A stretch of DNA of 64,000 bases from JBFMHP01 sp040752855 (GTDB lineage Bacteria; Pseudomonadota; Gammaproteobacteria; RBG-16-57-12), in contig JBFMHP010000022.1 of NCBI GenBank assembly GCA_040752855.1, positions 1-64,000 on the forward strand, given 5' to 3'. Under the pieces are notes generated by a model. That model was not told the origin of the DNA, searched no databases, and saw only the letters and a program-made list of their open reading frames with translations. This document shows positions 46,121 through 55,716 of this stretch, in pieces. The position numbers and the translations under genes are program-made. Every line of letters starts with the position of its first letter. Positions within the stretch are counted from its first letter, which is position 1.

Positions 46121-48151
46121 ATGAAGATCCCTCACACGGTCGCGGAGGAAATCGCGCATCTCCGCGAACGCATCGCTCATCACAATTATTGCTACTACGT
46201 CCTCGACGCCCCCGAGATCCCAGATGCCGAATACGATCGTTTGTTCCGCCGTTTGCAGGCGCTGGAAGAACAACACCCCGAACTGATCACGCCGGATTCG
46301 CCGACGCAGCGCGTGGGCGCCGCTCCCTTGGCCGCGTTTGCGAGTGTGCGCCATGAACTGCCGATGCTCTCGCTGGCCAATACCTTCACCGATGAAGAGG
46401 CGCGCGATTTCGATCGTCGGGTGTGCGAGCGTTTGGGCATCGATGCCGTGGAATACACCGCCGAGCCGAAACTCGACGGTTTGGCGATGAGCCTGATCTA
46501 TAAAAACGGCCATCTGGTGCGCGGAGCCACACGCGGCGATGGAGAGACCGGCGAGGATGTCACGCAGAATATCCGCACCGTCAAGGCGATTCCGCTCACG
46601 CTGTTGGGTAAGGATTTCCCACCGCTGCTGGAGGTGCGCGGCGAGGTCTACATGCCGAAGGCTGGATTTGAAAAACTAAATGCGATGCAGGCCGAGAAGG
46701 GCGAGAAGACCTTCGCCAATCCGCGCAACGCGGCGGCCGGCAGCCTGCGCCAGCTCGATTCACGCATCACCGCGCAACGCCCGCTGGCGTTTTATTGTTA
46801 CGGCATTGGCACGGTGAGCGGTGCATCGATGCCGGATAAACACAGTGCCATCCTGGCGCGACTGCGCGAGTGGGGGCTGCCCGTTTCGAGCGAGATCCGC
46901 GTGGTGCACGGCATCGAAGGTTGTCTGGAATATTATCGCGACATCCTCAAACGCCGCGACAAGCTCCCGTATGAGATCGATGGCGTGGTGTACAAGGTCA
47001 ATGATCTGGAGCAGCAAAAGCGCCTGGGATTCGTCGCGCGCGCCCCGCGCTGGGCGACGGCGCATAAGTTCCCGGCGCAGGAAGAACTCACCGAATTGCT
47101 CGCCATCGATGTGCAGGTCGGTCGCACCGGCGCGCTCACGCCCGTGGCGCGGCTGGCCCCGGTGCAGGTGGGTGGCGTGACCGTCACCAACGCCACGCTG
47201 CACAACGAAGACGAAATCCGCCGCAAGGACGTGCGTATCGGCGACACTGTCATCGTGCGCCGCGCCGGCGATGTGATCCCGGAGGTGGTGGCGGTGGTCA
47301 GGGAGCGCCGCCCCAAGCATACGAAGGAATTCGTCATGCCGGACAGATGCCCGGAGTGCGGTTCGGATGTGGTGCGACCCGATGCGCAGGCCGTTGCGCG
47401 CTGCATGGGCGGGCTCTATTGTCCGGCACAGCGCAAGGGGGCAATTCATCATTTCGCCTCGCGTCGCGCGATGGACATCGAAGGGCTGGGCGAGAAGCTC
47501 ATCGATCAGCTCGTCGAGCGGGATTTCGTCCGCGATGTCGCCGATCTCTATCGCCTCACCCAAGAGCAGCTCGCCGGTCTGGAAAGGATGGGCGAGAAAT
47601 CCGCGCAGAACCTGATCGATGCCCTGGAGAAGAGCAAGTCCACCACGCTGGCGCGTTTCATTTTCGCGCTGGGGATTCGTGAAGTCGGCGAGGCCACGGC
47701 GCAGACCTTGGCCCAGCACTTCGGCGATCTCAAGCCGTTGATCGAAGCGGATCTCGATACCTTGATGCAGGTGCCGGACGTGGGGCCGGTCGTCGCCGAA
47801 AGCATCAAACACTTCTTCGAGCAGCCGCACAATCTCGAGGTGATCGCAAAACTCACCGCGCCGGAGCAAGGCGGTATTCACTGGCCCAAGGTGAAAAAGG
47901 CGGCTGCGGCGGCGCAGCCCCTGGCCGGTAAAACGGCAGTGCTCACGGGAACACTTGCCAGCATGACGCGGGATGAAGCCAAGGAGCGCCTGCAGGCCTT
48001 GGGGGCGAAGGTCAGCGGCAGCGTATCGAACAAGACGGATTTCGTAGTTGTCGGGGCGGAGGCCGGCTCAAAGGCCGACAAGGCCGCGAGTCTGGGCATA
48101 GAAATGATCGACGAGGCGGAATTACTGAAACGCCTCAAGCAGTGGGAATGA
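46121..48151 (+). CDS. ligA: NAD-dependent DNA ligase LigA
   Basis: Seals nicks in replication and repair. Domains in order are Ia, the adenylation domain with K117-L-D-G, the OB fold, a Cys4 zinc finger (CPECG ... CMGGLYCP), the HhH domain and a C-terminal BRCT (LAGKTAVLTGTLASMTRDEAKERL). 676 aa is normal. The start ATG is three bases after the zipA stop. It forms the end of the smc-zipA-ligA block. Confidence 0.97.
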   Translation: MKIPHTVAEEIAHLRERIAHHNYCYYVLDAPEIPDAEYDRLFRRLQALEEQHPELITPDSPTQRVGAAPLAAFASVRHELPMLSLANTFTDEEARDFDRRVCERLGIDAVEYTAEPKLDGLAMSLIYKNGHLVRGATRGDGETGEDVTQNIRTVKAIPLTLLGKDFPPLLEVRGEVYMPKAGFEKLNAMQAEKGEKTFANPRNAAAGSLRQLDSRITAQRPLAFYCYGIGTVSGASMPDKHSAILARLREWGLPVSSEIRVVHGIEGCLEYYRDILKRRDKLPYEIDGVVYKVNDLEQQKRLGFVARAPRWATAHKFPAQEELTELLAIDVQVGRTGALTPVARLAPVQVGGVTVTNATLHNEDEIRRKDVRIGDTVIVRRAGDVIPEVVAVVRERRPKHTKEFVMPDRCPECGSDVVRPDAQAVARCMGGLYCPAQRKGAIHHFASRRAMDIEGLGEKLIDQLVERDFVRDVADLYRLTQEQLAGLERMGEKSAQNLIDALEKSKSTTLARFIFALGIREVGEATAQTLAQHFGDLKPLIEADLDTLMQVPDVGPVVAESIKHFFEQPHNLEVIAKLTAPEQGGIHWPKVKKAAAAAQPLAGKTAVLTGTLASMTRDEAKERLQALGAKVSGSVSNKTDFVVVGAEAGSKADKAASLGIEMIDEAELLKRLKQWE

Positions 48152-48240
48152 GATCTCCAAGCCATAGGAGCAGGCTTTAGCTTGTGATCTGCGCAAACGC
48201 CGTCGCAAGATGGTTGTGATGCGTCAAGAACACACCGGCT

Positions 48241-48927
48241 TCAGCATGAATCGGTTGCATCGCTCATCCGGTAGCCGATCCCGTGCACCGTGTGCAACAG
48301 CGGTTTGTCAAAGGGCTTGTCGATGACGTCGCGCAGATAGTGGATGTGGGTCTGAAGCGAATTGCTGCTGGGCGGCTTCTTCTGCCAAATCGCCTTTTCC
48401 AACTGCTCGCGTTTGACCACGTGCGGGGCGTTTTGCATCAGGGTCTCCAGGATGCGCAGGGCGATCGGCGTGAGACTGATCTGCTGATTGGCGCGTTTGG
48501 CCTCCAGGGTGTCGAGATTCAGACTGAGATCGCCCACCTTGAGGACCGTTTGCGGCGGTTGGGCCTTGACACGCTTGGACAAGGCAGTCAGCCGCGCCAG
48601 CAGTTCCTCGAGTTCGATCGGCTTGACCATGTAGTCATCGGCGCCCGTATCGAAGCCGGCCAGTTTGTCATCGAGTGAACTGCGGCCGGTGAGCATCAGC
48701 ACCGGAGTGTCCTTGCTGGCATCGCTGCGGATGCGCGCACAGACATCCAGCCCGTCGATGCCGGGCAGCGAAAGGTCCAACACGATCGCGTCGTAGCTAT
48801 TCACCACGGCCAGATGCAAACCCGTCACCCCATCTCCCACGGCATTGACCTGATGCCCCTTGAGGGCGAGAAATTTCGCGATACAGGTTCTCAGACCCTC
48901 GTCATCCTCGATAACCAGAATATTCAT
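48241..48927 (-). CDS. OmpR-family response regulator
   Basis: A receiver domain with the phospho-acceptor D51 (VLDLSLPGIDG), acidic pair in VIEDDEG and K in VKPIELEE, followed by a winged-helix DNA-binding domain (SLTPIALRILETLMQ ... HTVHGIGYRM). 228 aa. No histidine kinase is adjacent, so it is an orphan; its target genes are unknown. The start MNILVIEDDE is taken, with an alternative in-frame ATG at 48942. Confidence 0.88.
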   Translation of the reverse strand: MNILVIEDDEGLRTCIAKFLALKGHQVNAVGDGVTGLHLAVVNSYDAIVLDLSLPGIDGLDVCARIRSDASKDTPVLMLTGRSSLDDKLAGFDTGADDYMVKPIELEELLARLTALSKRVKAQPPQTVLKVGDLSLNLDTLEAKRANQQISLTPIALRILETLMQNAPHVVKREQLEKAIWQKKPPSSNSLQTHIHYLRDVIDKPFDKPLLHTVHGIGYRMSDATDSC

Positions 48928-49430
48928 CCCATTTTTCCCCATTGATGTTGATAGTTATATCCTCGGGTGCGTGCCCGTAGTGCTTTCTCATTATTCCATG
49001 TTGTATTTAAGTTTTATTTAACTGTTTGAAATATAACAAATATTAATTAGTCGAAGGTATTTTTGGCCTTTGGCCTGATAACGTGTTTTCCCTTTATCGG
49101 CCATGTTCCGACAATGTTTAACATTTTTTAGTGATTATTTAACACTACGCATGAATGCTATCTGCATGTTTATTATTGGAATTCAACATGCTGATTCTTG
49201 GGGTTGCCGATTTTTGGCAGTTGATTTTGGTTGTTTTTTAATGGAGCAATCGCGTATGTGTATCAAAAGTTTAATGGGACTAACTCCATTGTCGAAAACT
49301 CCAATATTGGGGTATGATTTTTTATCTTTCCCCGAATTTATCCGATTGTATATGTTAAGATTGCGAGCGTGAGCCTAAAGCAATAGAGCGTGCGGGCTGT
49401 GGGGATAGCGGGGGCTATTAAGGGGGCATA
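48928..49430. other. AT-rich intergenic region before the multihaem cytochrome
   Basis: About 500 bases, clearly AT-rich, between divergent genes. It probably holds promoters for both. An 89-codon frame at 49103-49372 has no ribosome-binding site of note, odd composition and no family; I do not accept it as a gene. No clear regulator site is seen. Confidence 0.5.
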
Positions 49431-51863
49431 ATGCGAGTCGGATTACTATCAGCCATTCTGTTGGGTATTGCCTTTGGTACAGCTCATGCGGCCAAGGAAT
49501 CCAACGTCGCGATGACCAAACACAACCTGTCGGTAACCTCTCCCGGGACGGTGAAGGCTACCTCCGAAAGCGGGATCTGCGTGTTCTGCCATACCCCGCA
49601 CGGTGCGGCAAATGCCGAGGGCGCGCCACTGTGGAACCGATCCATCCCGGCCTCTGGTACCTATACCTTGTATGGCTCGGGTTCGATGCAGGCAGGCACG
49701 ATCACCGATATCGCGACGCCTTCCAAGCTGTGTCTCACCTGTCATGATGGAACCCAGGCCCTCGGTGCGGTGAGCAATGCCCCGGGCAGCGGCATTGGTG
49801 CCGAGATCCCCATGGCCGGTGGTGTTGGCGCTAAAATGCCTGGTGATCCAGCTTCAGGTGTTGGTGCAAATCTGGGGACCAACCTGACGAATGACCACCC
49901 GATTTCGATTACCTACGACACTGCGCTGTCAGGGGCCGACAAAGAACTGCACGATCCCGCGACGGCCCCCCATATTGTCAATACATATTCAGGCCGTACT
50001 ACGAACGTCATGCCCTTGAATAAGGGCAAGGTGGAGTGCGCCAGCTGCCATGACCCGCACCTGTACGATCCCGCCGAAGACATTAAATTCCTGCGCCTCA
50101 ACCGCTTCCAGAGCACTACCGCGCCCAGCGGGGATGGCACCTTCAGCGCTACCAACGACATCATCTGCATCGCCTGCCACAAAAAAGAGGGTTGGGCGGG
50201 TTCAGCACATGCCGATGCGGGCATCGCCAATGAGACCTATACCGACGCCGCAGCCACGGCGCGTGGTTTTCCCACGGGTCTGCCGGTCTATCGTGCAGCT
50301 TGTCTGAACTGCCATGATCCGCACACCGTGCAGGGGGCGCAGCGTCTGCAACGCCAGCAAAAGACCGAGCAGACCTGTTATCAGTGTCACTCGAATACAC
50401 CGATACTCACCGATGCAACGCAGGTGCCGAATATCGAGAAAGACTTTCAGCTGACCTACAAGATGCCGCTGGATAAGAACAACGGCGACGGCACCGAAAT
50501 GCACAAAATATTGGACGGCGATTTCACCGAATCAGCCGCCACACTGTCTGGTCCCGCGAACGACAACACCATGCGCCATGCCGAGTGCACCGATTGCCAC
50601 AATCCGCACCGCGTGGCCAAGAATACCCAGGCGGATCTTGGCGGCTCCAATCTCGCGGCGACTCACCAACATCAAGATGGCGTGGTGCACACAAACGTAG
50701 CGTCCGGCGTGTTGCGTGGCGCCTGGGGCGTCGAGCCGAACTACGCTACTTTGGTGGACAATGAGTTCATCACCACCCTCAACCAAACGACGGGTTATAC
50801 CGTCAAGAAAGGCCTAGGGGCGGATGCGGTCAGCAAGGAATACCAAGTATGTTTGAAGTGTCATTCATCCTATGCGTTCGGCACCAATCCGCCGACCATA
50901 GGGGCATCGATCGGGCAAAACGGTCTTAATAAGTACACGGATCAGGCCAAGGAGTTTTATCCCCCGGCCACTCACAAAGGGGAGGTGACGGCGCCGACAA
51001 ATGGTGGTTGGGCCACCGATGTTGCGACATGTCCCCCCGACTGTAATTTCACAACCAATAACCATCGCAGCTGGCATCCGGTGATCGATGGAACGGGCCG
51101 GGGTGAGGCAGCCCGGGGCACGGGGGTAGCCAATGCATTTGTATCACCGTGGAATGCGCCTGGCGCCTTGGGTAATCAGACAATGTATTGCTCCGATTGT
51201 CACGGCTCGACGACTGCTATAGGAACGGTGGTGCCAAACATCGGTGAAAACTGGGGGCCGCATGGGTCCAACAATCCTTTCATACTCAAGGGGCCGTGGA
51301 ACAATCAGACCGGCACCAACCAGCAAGACGGCTTATGTTTCAAGTGCCATAAGTACGCCGACTATGCCGATCCTACGAATGCAGCGCCAAATCCGAGCGG
51401 TTTCCGCACTCCCGCAACATGGACCGGTATGGGGATGGGCATGTGCTCGATCGACACCGCGCTGGCGCGAACCAATCTCCACATCGGCCATGCAAAAATT
51501 GTAGGCGGCATGGGTGGCGGTGGCGGCGGCATGGGAGGCGGTGGTGGTGGCGGACAGTTGAAATGCAACTGGTGTCACGCGGCGGTGCCGCATGGCTGGA
51601 AGAACAAGGCTCTGCTGGTCAATATCAATGACATTGGACCAGAGGCGGTCAACCCCAACACCGGGTCGCCTTGGCCAATCAAAGGCGTTGCGATGACAAG
51701 TCCGGTGAATTCAGAGCCGTACTATATCAACGCCATGCTCGGGATCATCAACTTCAAACGGAGTGGGGAGTGGACGCCGGCGGATTGCGGTGGATATACC
51801 ACGGCTGGCGGAACAGCGGTGGGCGTTGGTTGGATGAGCAATACCTGCTCGAACCCGCCATGA
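49431..51863 (+). CDS. exported 11-haem c-type cytochrome
   Basis: An 810-residue protein with a signal peptide (MRVGLLSAILLGIAFGTAHA). I count eleven CXXCH haem-binding motifs in order: CVFCH, CLTCH, CASCH, CIACH, CLNCH, CYQCH, CTDCH, CLKCH, CSDCH, CFKCH and CNWCH; several are followed by xPH as in cytochrome c3-like doubled motifs. Near residues 693-709 there is a Gly-Met-rich run just before the last haem. No membrane helix beyond the signal, so it is periplasmic or outside the cell. It stands alone, without NapC-, MtrB- or OmcA-type partners nearby. A role in electron transfer is certain in kind, the partner is not. Confidence 0.9.
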   Translation: MRVGLLSAILLGIAFGTAHAAKESNVAMTKHNLSVTSPGTVKATSESGICVFCHTPHGAANAEGAPLWNRSIPASGTYTLYGSGSMQAGTITDIATPSKLCLTCHDGTQALGAVSNAPGSGIGAEIPMAGGVGAKMPGDPASGVGANLGTNLTNDHPISITYDTALSGADKELHDPATAPHIVNTYSGRTTNVMPLNKGKVECASCHDPHLYDPAEDIKFLRLNRFQSTTAPSGDGTFSATNDIICIACHKKEGWAGSAHADAGIANETYTDAAATARGFPTGLPVYRAACLNCHDPHTVQGAQRLQRQQKTEQTCYQCHSNTPILTDATQVPNIEKDFQLTYKMPLDKNNGDGTEMHKILDGDFTESAATLSGPANDNTMRHAECTDCHNPHRVAKNTQADLGGSNLAATHQHQDGVVHTNVASGVLRGAWGVEPNYATLVDNEFITTLNQTTGYTVKKGLGADAVSKEYQVCLKCHSSYAFGTNPPTIGASIGQNGLNKYTDQAKEFYPPATHKGEVTAPTNGGWATDVATCPPDCNFTTNNHRSWHPVIDGTGRGEAARGTGVANAFVSPWNAPGALGNQTMYCSDCHGSTTAIGTVVPNIGENWGPHGSNNPFILKGPWNNQTGTNQQDGLCFKCHKYADYADPTNAAPNPSGFRTPATWTGMGMGMCSIDTALARTNLHIGHAKIVGGMGGGGGGMGGGGGGGQLKCNWCHAAVPHGWKNKALLVNINDIGPEAVNPNTGSPWPIKGVAMTSPVNSEPYYINAMLGIINFKRSGEWTPADCGGYTTAGGTAVGVGWMSNTCSNPP

Positions 51864-51905
51864 TGGTGATGAAGCCGGCCGGCCGTGCCGGTTCAATATG
51901 CATGA

Positions 51906-51936
51906 AAGCCTGCGCTAAACCCGCAGGCTTTTTTTT
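51906..51936 (+). terminator. terminator after the cytochrome gene
   Basis: Stem AAGCCTGCG / CGCAGGCTT with a 7-base loop and eight Ts. Confidence 0.93.
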
Positions 51937-51985
51937 GTCTGCTTGGAGGTTGTGCAGGGCTAGGCGCTGATTCCGCACGCGTCGG

Positions 51986-52164
51986 GATACCCATCAACAT
52001 CCCGCTGACAAAGTCGTGAAGTATCTCAGAGAAGTGGAGGGGCGCCGGGCGAACGCATAACGACACATGGTAATGGCGAGGAAAAAGCGGTTGCCAGCAA
52101 CGAGATGCTGGAAGGGCGCGCGGCTAGTCGTCGTGTCGAGGATGTAATCGTGAATGAGGAATAG
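51986..52164 (+). pseudogene. frameshifted remnant of an OmpA-like C-terminal domain
   Basis: Two pieces in different frames read as the end of an OmpA/Pal-type peptidoglycan-binding domain. Frame one (51986-52042) gives DTHQHPADKVVKYLREVEG, like the helix with the family pattern RAxAVxxYL. Frame two (about 52038-52164) gives ERITTHGNGEEKAVAS and then NEMLEGRAASRRVEDVIV ending in TAG, with the conserved GRAxxRRVE tail. A stop (52058-52060) ends frame one. No upstream signal peptide or barrel is left. A strong terminator follows at 52191, as it would after an intact gene. Confidence 0.6.
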
Positions 52165-52190
52165 TCCCTAACTCTGCTGTTGTATGTAAC

Positions 52191-52223
52191 GAGGGGCCCT
52201 GAAGCAGGGCCCCCTCTTTTTTT
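52191..52223 (+). terminator. terminator after the OmpA-like remnant
   Basis: Stem GAGGGGCCCT / AGGGCCCC(C)TC with a GAAGC loop followed by seven Ts. There is no intact gene directly in front of it except the OmpA-like remnant. Confidence 0.9.
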
Positions 52224-52273
52224 AAGTGCAGAATCTGTGTGCTCAGGGTGGGTGGTGTACTCTAGTCCGCATA

Positions 52274-52434
52274 TTTCACCACGAATCTACTGCGGCCACG
52301 TAATCCATTGAATCTTCGTGACGTACTCGCTTTTGCCGGTTCGACATAGTGTCGACTATGCCTTCACCGTCAAAAGCTCTGTGCGTCCCGAATCTTCAAT
52401 GCCTTACGCACCCTCGCGACGATCCGTGGTGAAA
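52274..52434. repeat. 161-bp full-length imperfect palindrome (MITE-like)
   Basis: The ends TTTCACCACGAATC and GATCCGTGGTGAAA are inverted copies with one mismatch. Moving inward, ATTGAATCTTCGTGACG pairs imperfectly with CGTCCCGAATCTTCAAT, then TTTTGCCGGT with ACCGTCAAAA, and the centre is CATAGTGTCGACTATG. The whole element can fold into one long stem. No open frame inside. It lies just past the stop of the GH13 gene. Confidence 0.75.
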
Positions 52435-52442
52435 CATCCGGG

Positions 52443-54152
52443 CTAGACTTTCAGTATTGCGATCTCATGCGCTCCCAATGGCACCTGCACGCAGGCGCGG
52501 TTATTGCGTTCGACAATCTCCAGCGGCTGTGCATTGGGATTGAGCAGATTGCGCATCTTCTGTTTCGGGCTGCTGAGATAGTAATCCACTGTGATGAAAT
52601 CGCTGCGCGGCTGGCCGTCCAAATTCATGGTGATCAATATCTCTTCGGTATCCAGGATGCGTGAATAGGCCAGGGTGGCATGGCTGTCCAGCGGGTGGCC
52701 GAAGCTGCTGCCGTCGCCCGAGATTTCGCGGAAGTATTGCCGGCCGTAGCGCAGTGCGGGTTCCCGGTGGCGCAGCTGAGCGATGGCCTTGATGCCTTGA
52801 TAGATCGGGTGTTGCTTGTTGAAGAAGTGGACGCCGGTGGTATCGAAGGCGCCCCATTGCCCCCCGAACATGCATTCGCGCACATATATATCGCTGTCGC
52901 CGCCGCCGTCGAAGCCTTGTTCGGTGCCGTAGTAGATGCACGGCACGCCGAGGCTGGTGAGCAGATAACCCATGGCCAGCACCGCCTGCTGCGGGTGTGG
53001 ATTGTTGTGCATGAAACGGCGGTAGGGGCGCGCCATCTGATCGTGGTTGTCGATGAAGGTGACGAAATAGCGGCCGGCCTCGCCATGGTCGGTGTAGTTG
53101 TTGCGCATGGTCTCGTAGCGCTCGCGCAGCACAGCCGGATTCTTGAATCCCTTGATCACATCTTCGAGATTGAAATACAGAGGAAAATCCAGCGCGGCAT
53201 CCAGCGACGGGAAGCGCTCGTTGGTGCCGTCGATGCGTGCGTTGCGCCCCAGATAGCGTTGGATGGTGGCGTCATCATCGACGATCTCTCCGAACAGGAA
53301 GAAGTTATGCTTGCCTACGCGCTGGGCGTATTCGCGGATGGCGTTGCAGAAGATGGCCACCGCCGAGTGCTCCATGTGCTTGACGGTATCGACGCGAAAA
53401 CCGTCGATGTCGGCGAGCGAGATCCAGTGTTTGTAGGCCTTGATCATGGTATCGAGCACGCGGTGCTGATTGATATCGAGTTCCTTGAGGCTGAAAAAGT
53501 CGCCGTTCATGGCCTCGGCATCGTCATCCCAGGAGCGGATCTCGCCCTGGCGCTTGAAGACATCCGGGGATTGAAGCTCCCGCGGCCATACCCCATCGTT
53601 GCGCTGCAGTTCGGGGGCGGGATCGGTCTCGCGCCAGAATCCGAAGGGGAATTGCTGCCCTTGGTAGTAGTAATAGCGGTTGCCCTTGGGATAGGCCCAG
53701 ACATCGCCCGTGTGGTTGAAGATGATGTCCTGGATGACGTACATCCCGCGCGCGTGGGCCTTGCGGGTAAGTTCCTGTAGATCTTCCAGGGTGCCGAAAC
53801 GGGGATCGACATCCAGGAAATCCTGCACGCCATAGCCGTGATAGGTGTCATTAAGGTCAGTGCGGTTCTTGAAGATCGGGCTGAGCCAGATGGCGGTGCA
53901 GCCTAGCCCTTGAATGTAGTCGAGCCGGCGTGTGATGCCTTTGAGATTGCCGCCTTGAAATCGCCGGCCTTGTTCATGAGCGCGGCCACGTGCCGCGGTT
54001 TCCGAGGCGAAAGGGGGAAGGTCCGCGTTGTTGTCGAAGCGATCAACCAGCAGGAAATAGATGAATTGGTCACGCCAGTCGAGCGGAGAGGGGTGGCACA
54101 GTTGGGGCGGTTGAAAGCTCAGTGATGTTACGGATTCGGGTACGGTGTACAT
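52443..54152 (-). CDS. GH13 alpha-amylase-family enzyme
   Basis: Acts on alpha-glucans or trehalose/sucrose-type glucosides. The (beta/alpha)8 barrel has the four GH13 regions: DIIFNH, GFRVDTVKH (nucleophile D255), FFLFGEIVDD (acid/base E289) and FIDNHDQ (D371). No signal peptide, so it is cytoplasmic. 569 aa with a C-terminal beta domain. The start MYTVPESV is chosen; an in-frame Met four codons upstream is possible. No glycogen genes are adjacent, so the exact substrate is open. Confidence 0.87.
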   Translation of the reverse strand: MYTVPESVTSLSFQPPQLCHPSPLDWRDQFIYFLLVDRFDNNADLPPFASETAARGRAHEQGRRFQGGNLKGITRRLDYIQGLGCTAIWLSPIFKNRTDLNDTYHGYGVQDFLDVDPRFGTLEDLQELTRKAHARGMYVIQDIIFNHTGDVWAYPKGNRYYYYQGQQFPFGFWRETDPAPELQRNDGVWPRELQSPDVFKRQGEIRSWDDDAEAMNGDFFSLKELDINQHRVLDTMIKAYKHWISLADIDGFRVDTVKHMEHSAVAIFCNAIREYAQRVGKHNFFLFGEIVDDDATIQRYLGRNARIDGTNERFPSLDAALDFPLYFNLEDVIKGFKNPAVLRERYETMRNNYTDHGEAGRYFVTFIDNHDQMARPYRRFMHNNPHPQQAVLAMGYLLTSLGVPCIYYGTEQGFDGGGDSDIYVRECMFGGQWGAFDTTGVHFFNKQHPIYQGIKAIAQLRHREPALRYGRQYFREISGDGSSFGHPLDSHATLAYSRILDTEEILITMNLDGQPRSDFITVDYYLSSPKQKMRNLLNPNAQPLEIVERNNRACVQVPLGAHEIAILKV

Positions 54153-54365
54153 GATCGCCTCCATGTCTGTAATTGAGGTTGCTTTGCTGGGCAGGCAAAA
54201 GCCTAGTCCAAAACTCCGTAAGTTCTACGTGATAGCCATTCAAGGATTTATTTCATTGGGTGATTAATCCGGCGAATAAATCATGCCGATAGCATTGGCA
54301 GAGCTGGCGCTCATTGAACGCAATGCAATCACGATAACCATCAGGTGATCCCGTAAAGGCAATCT

Positions 54366-55505
54366 ATGTTCAGTCTCCAATCAAAACAACAACTCATTGA
54401 ACTTCAAGATAAATTGGATCAGCGAGATAGGGAGGTCGCCAGTCTGAAACAGCGTTTGGAAACACTGGAAGATCAAAAGCATTCGGCGGTCGCGGAATGC
54501 GAGCGGCTCAAGGAAGCGGCCGGGGTAAATCAGGGAATATTCGAGTGCATGCAGTTTTTCGGGCGCAGTTTCGCGGAATTGCAGCACAGCCTCAATTCCA
54601 TGGCAGGGGTGCTGCAGGCGGAGCGGAATACGGCGGTGGAAACCGCTTCGGCCTCGACGGCGGCCCGTGGCGGCAGTGAAAAGATGGTGAGCAGCCTCAA
54701 GGAAGTGGTGGATGTGAGCAAGGCGGCCGTCGATATTGTCGAAAGCCTCAATCAACGGGTGGAGGCGATCAGCCGGATTCTCAATATGATCAAGGAGATT
54801 TCGGAGCAGACCAATCTGTTGGCGCTCAACGCCGCCATCGAGGCGGCGCGGGCCGGGGACTCCGGGCGCGGCTTCGCCGTGGTGGCCGATGAGGTGCGCA
54901 ATCTTTCGCACCGCACCAACGATGCCACCAAGGAGATTTCGCAAGAGGTGGCGATGATCCAGGAGGCCGGCGGCAAGGCGCGCCAGCAGATGATCAATAT
55001 GGCGGAGCAGGCCGGTCATTTGCAGGAGGTCGGCGAGCAGTCGAGCAACGGTATGAGCGCGGCCTTCGATCTGGCACAGCGTATCGAAGGTGTTATCTCG
55101 GCCAGCGCCCTGCGCAGTTTCGTCGAACTCGCGAAGACCGATCACCTGGTCTATAAATTCGAGATCTACAAGATCCTGATGGGGATTTCCGAAAAACGCC
55201 CCGACGAATTCGCTAATCACACGAGTTGTCGCCTCGGCAAATGGTATTACCAGGGTGAGGGCGCCAAGCTATATGCACATCTGGCCGGTTACAAGCAGAT
55301 CGAGCAACCGCATATGCGAGTGCACGCGGCGGGGGTCGAGGCCATCAAGGCCTTCAATGCCGGTAAGCCATATGAGGCCTTGGCAGCGGCGCAACAGATG
55401 GAACAAGCGAGCATGGAGGTGATCGACGGTCTGGAGCGCATGGCGAACAGCGGCGAGCGCGATCCGAGCGTGCTGGCCAAGAGTGCGTCAGGTTCAGGAT
55501 TTTGA
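54366..55505 (+). CDS. soluble methyl-accepting chemotaxis-type protein with a CZB domain
   Basis: A 379-residue cytoplasmic chemoreceptor without membrane helices. N-terminal coiled coil (residues 5-50), signalling domain with the hairpin tip EQTNLLALNAAIEAARAG and GFAVVADEVRNL, then a C-terminal zinc-binding CZB domain with KTDHLVYK, HTSCRLGKWYY and PHMRVHAAG supplying the His/Cys ligands. CZB domains sense zinc or HOCl through the conserved cysteine. No CheA or CheW genes are near. It could also steer non-motility outputs. Confidence 0.9.
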   Translation: MFSLQSKQQLIELQDKLDQRDREVASLKQRLETLEDQKHSAVAECERLKEAAGVNQGIFECMQFFGRSFAELQHSLNSMAGVLQAERNTAVETASASTAARGGSEKMVSSLKEVVDVSKAAVDIVESLNQRVEAISRILNMIKEISEQTNLLALNAAIEAARAGDSGRGFAVVADEVRNLSHRTNDATKEISQEVAMIQEAGGKARQQMINMAEQAGHLQEVGEQSSNGMSAAFDLAQRIEGVISASALRSFVELAKTDHLVYKFEIYKILMGISEKRPDEFANHTSCRLGKWYYQGEGAKLYAHLAGYKQIEQPHMRVHAAGVEAIKAFNAGKPYEALAAAQQMEQASMEVIDGLERMANSGERDPSVLAKSASGSGF

Positions 55506-55525
55506 CGGGCCGACATCGAGGATGA

Positions 55526-55612
<87 letters not shown>

Positions 55613-55716
55613 ATTTGGAATGATCGGGCGCCAGTGCGCGCCGACGAGCCGCCATTATAAGGAATTTCATCAAAACGGCAACCATTAGCGTGCCGTTTTT
55701 GCTACCATGTCGCCCC

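Noticed and set aside
49103..49372. Possible 89-residue protein before the cytochrome gene
   Set aside because: No ribosome-binding site worth naming, no family, and AT-rich composition expected for a promoter region.
51509..51556. Gly-Met run as an assembly or frameshift artefact
   Set aside because: The frame continues correctly into the eleventh CXXCH motif and a normal C-terminus, so it is probably real coding sequence.
52274..52434. Considered as a rho-independent terminator of the GH13 gene
   Set aside because: The stem is far too long, imperfect, and not followed by a T-run; an element-type repeat explains it better.
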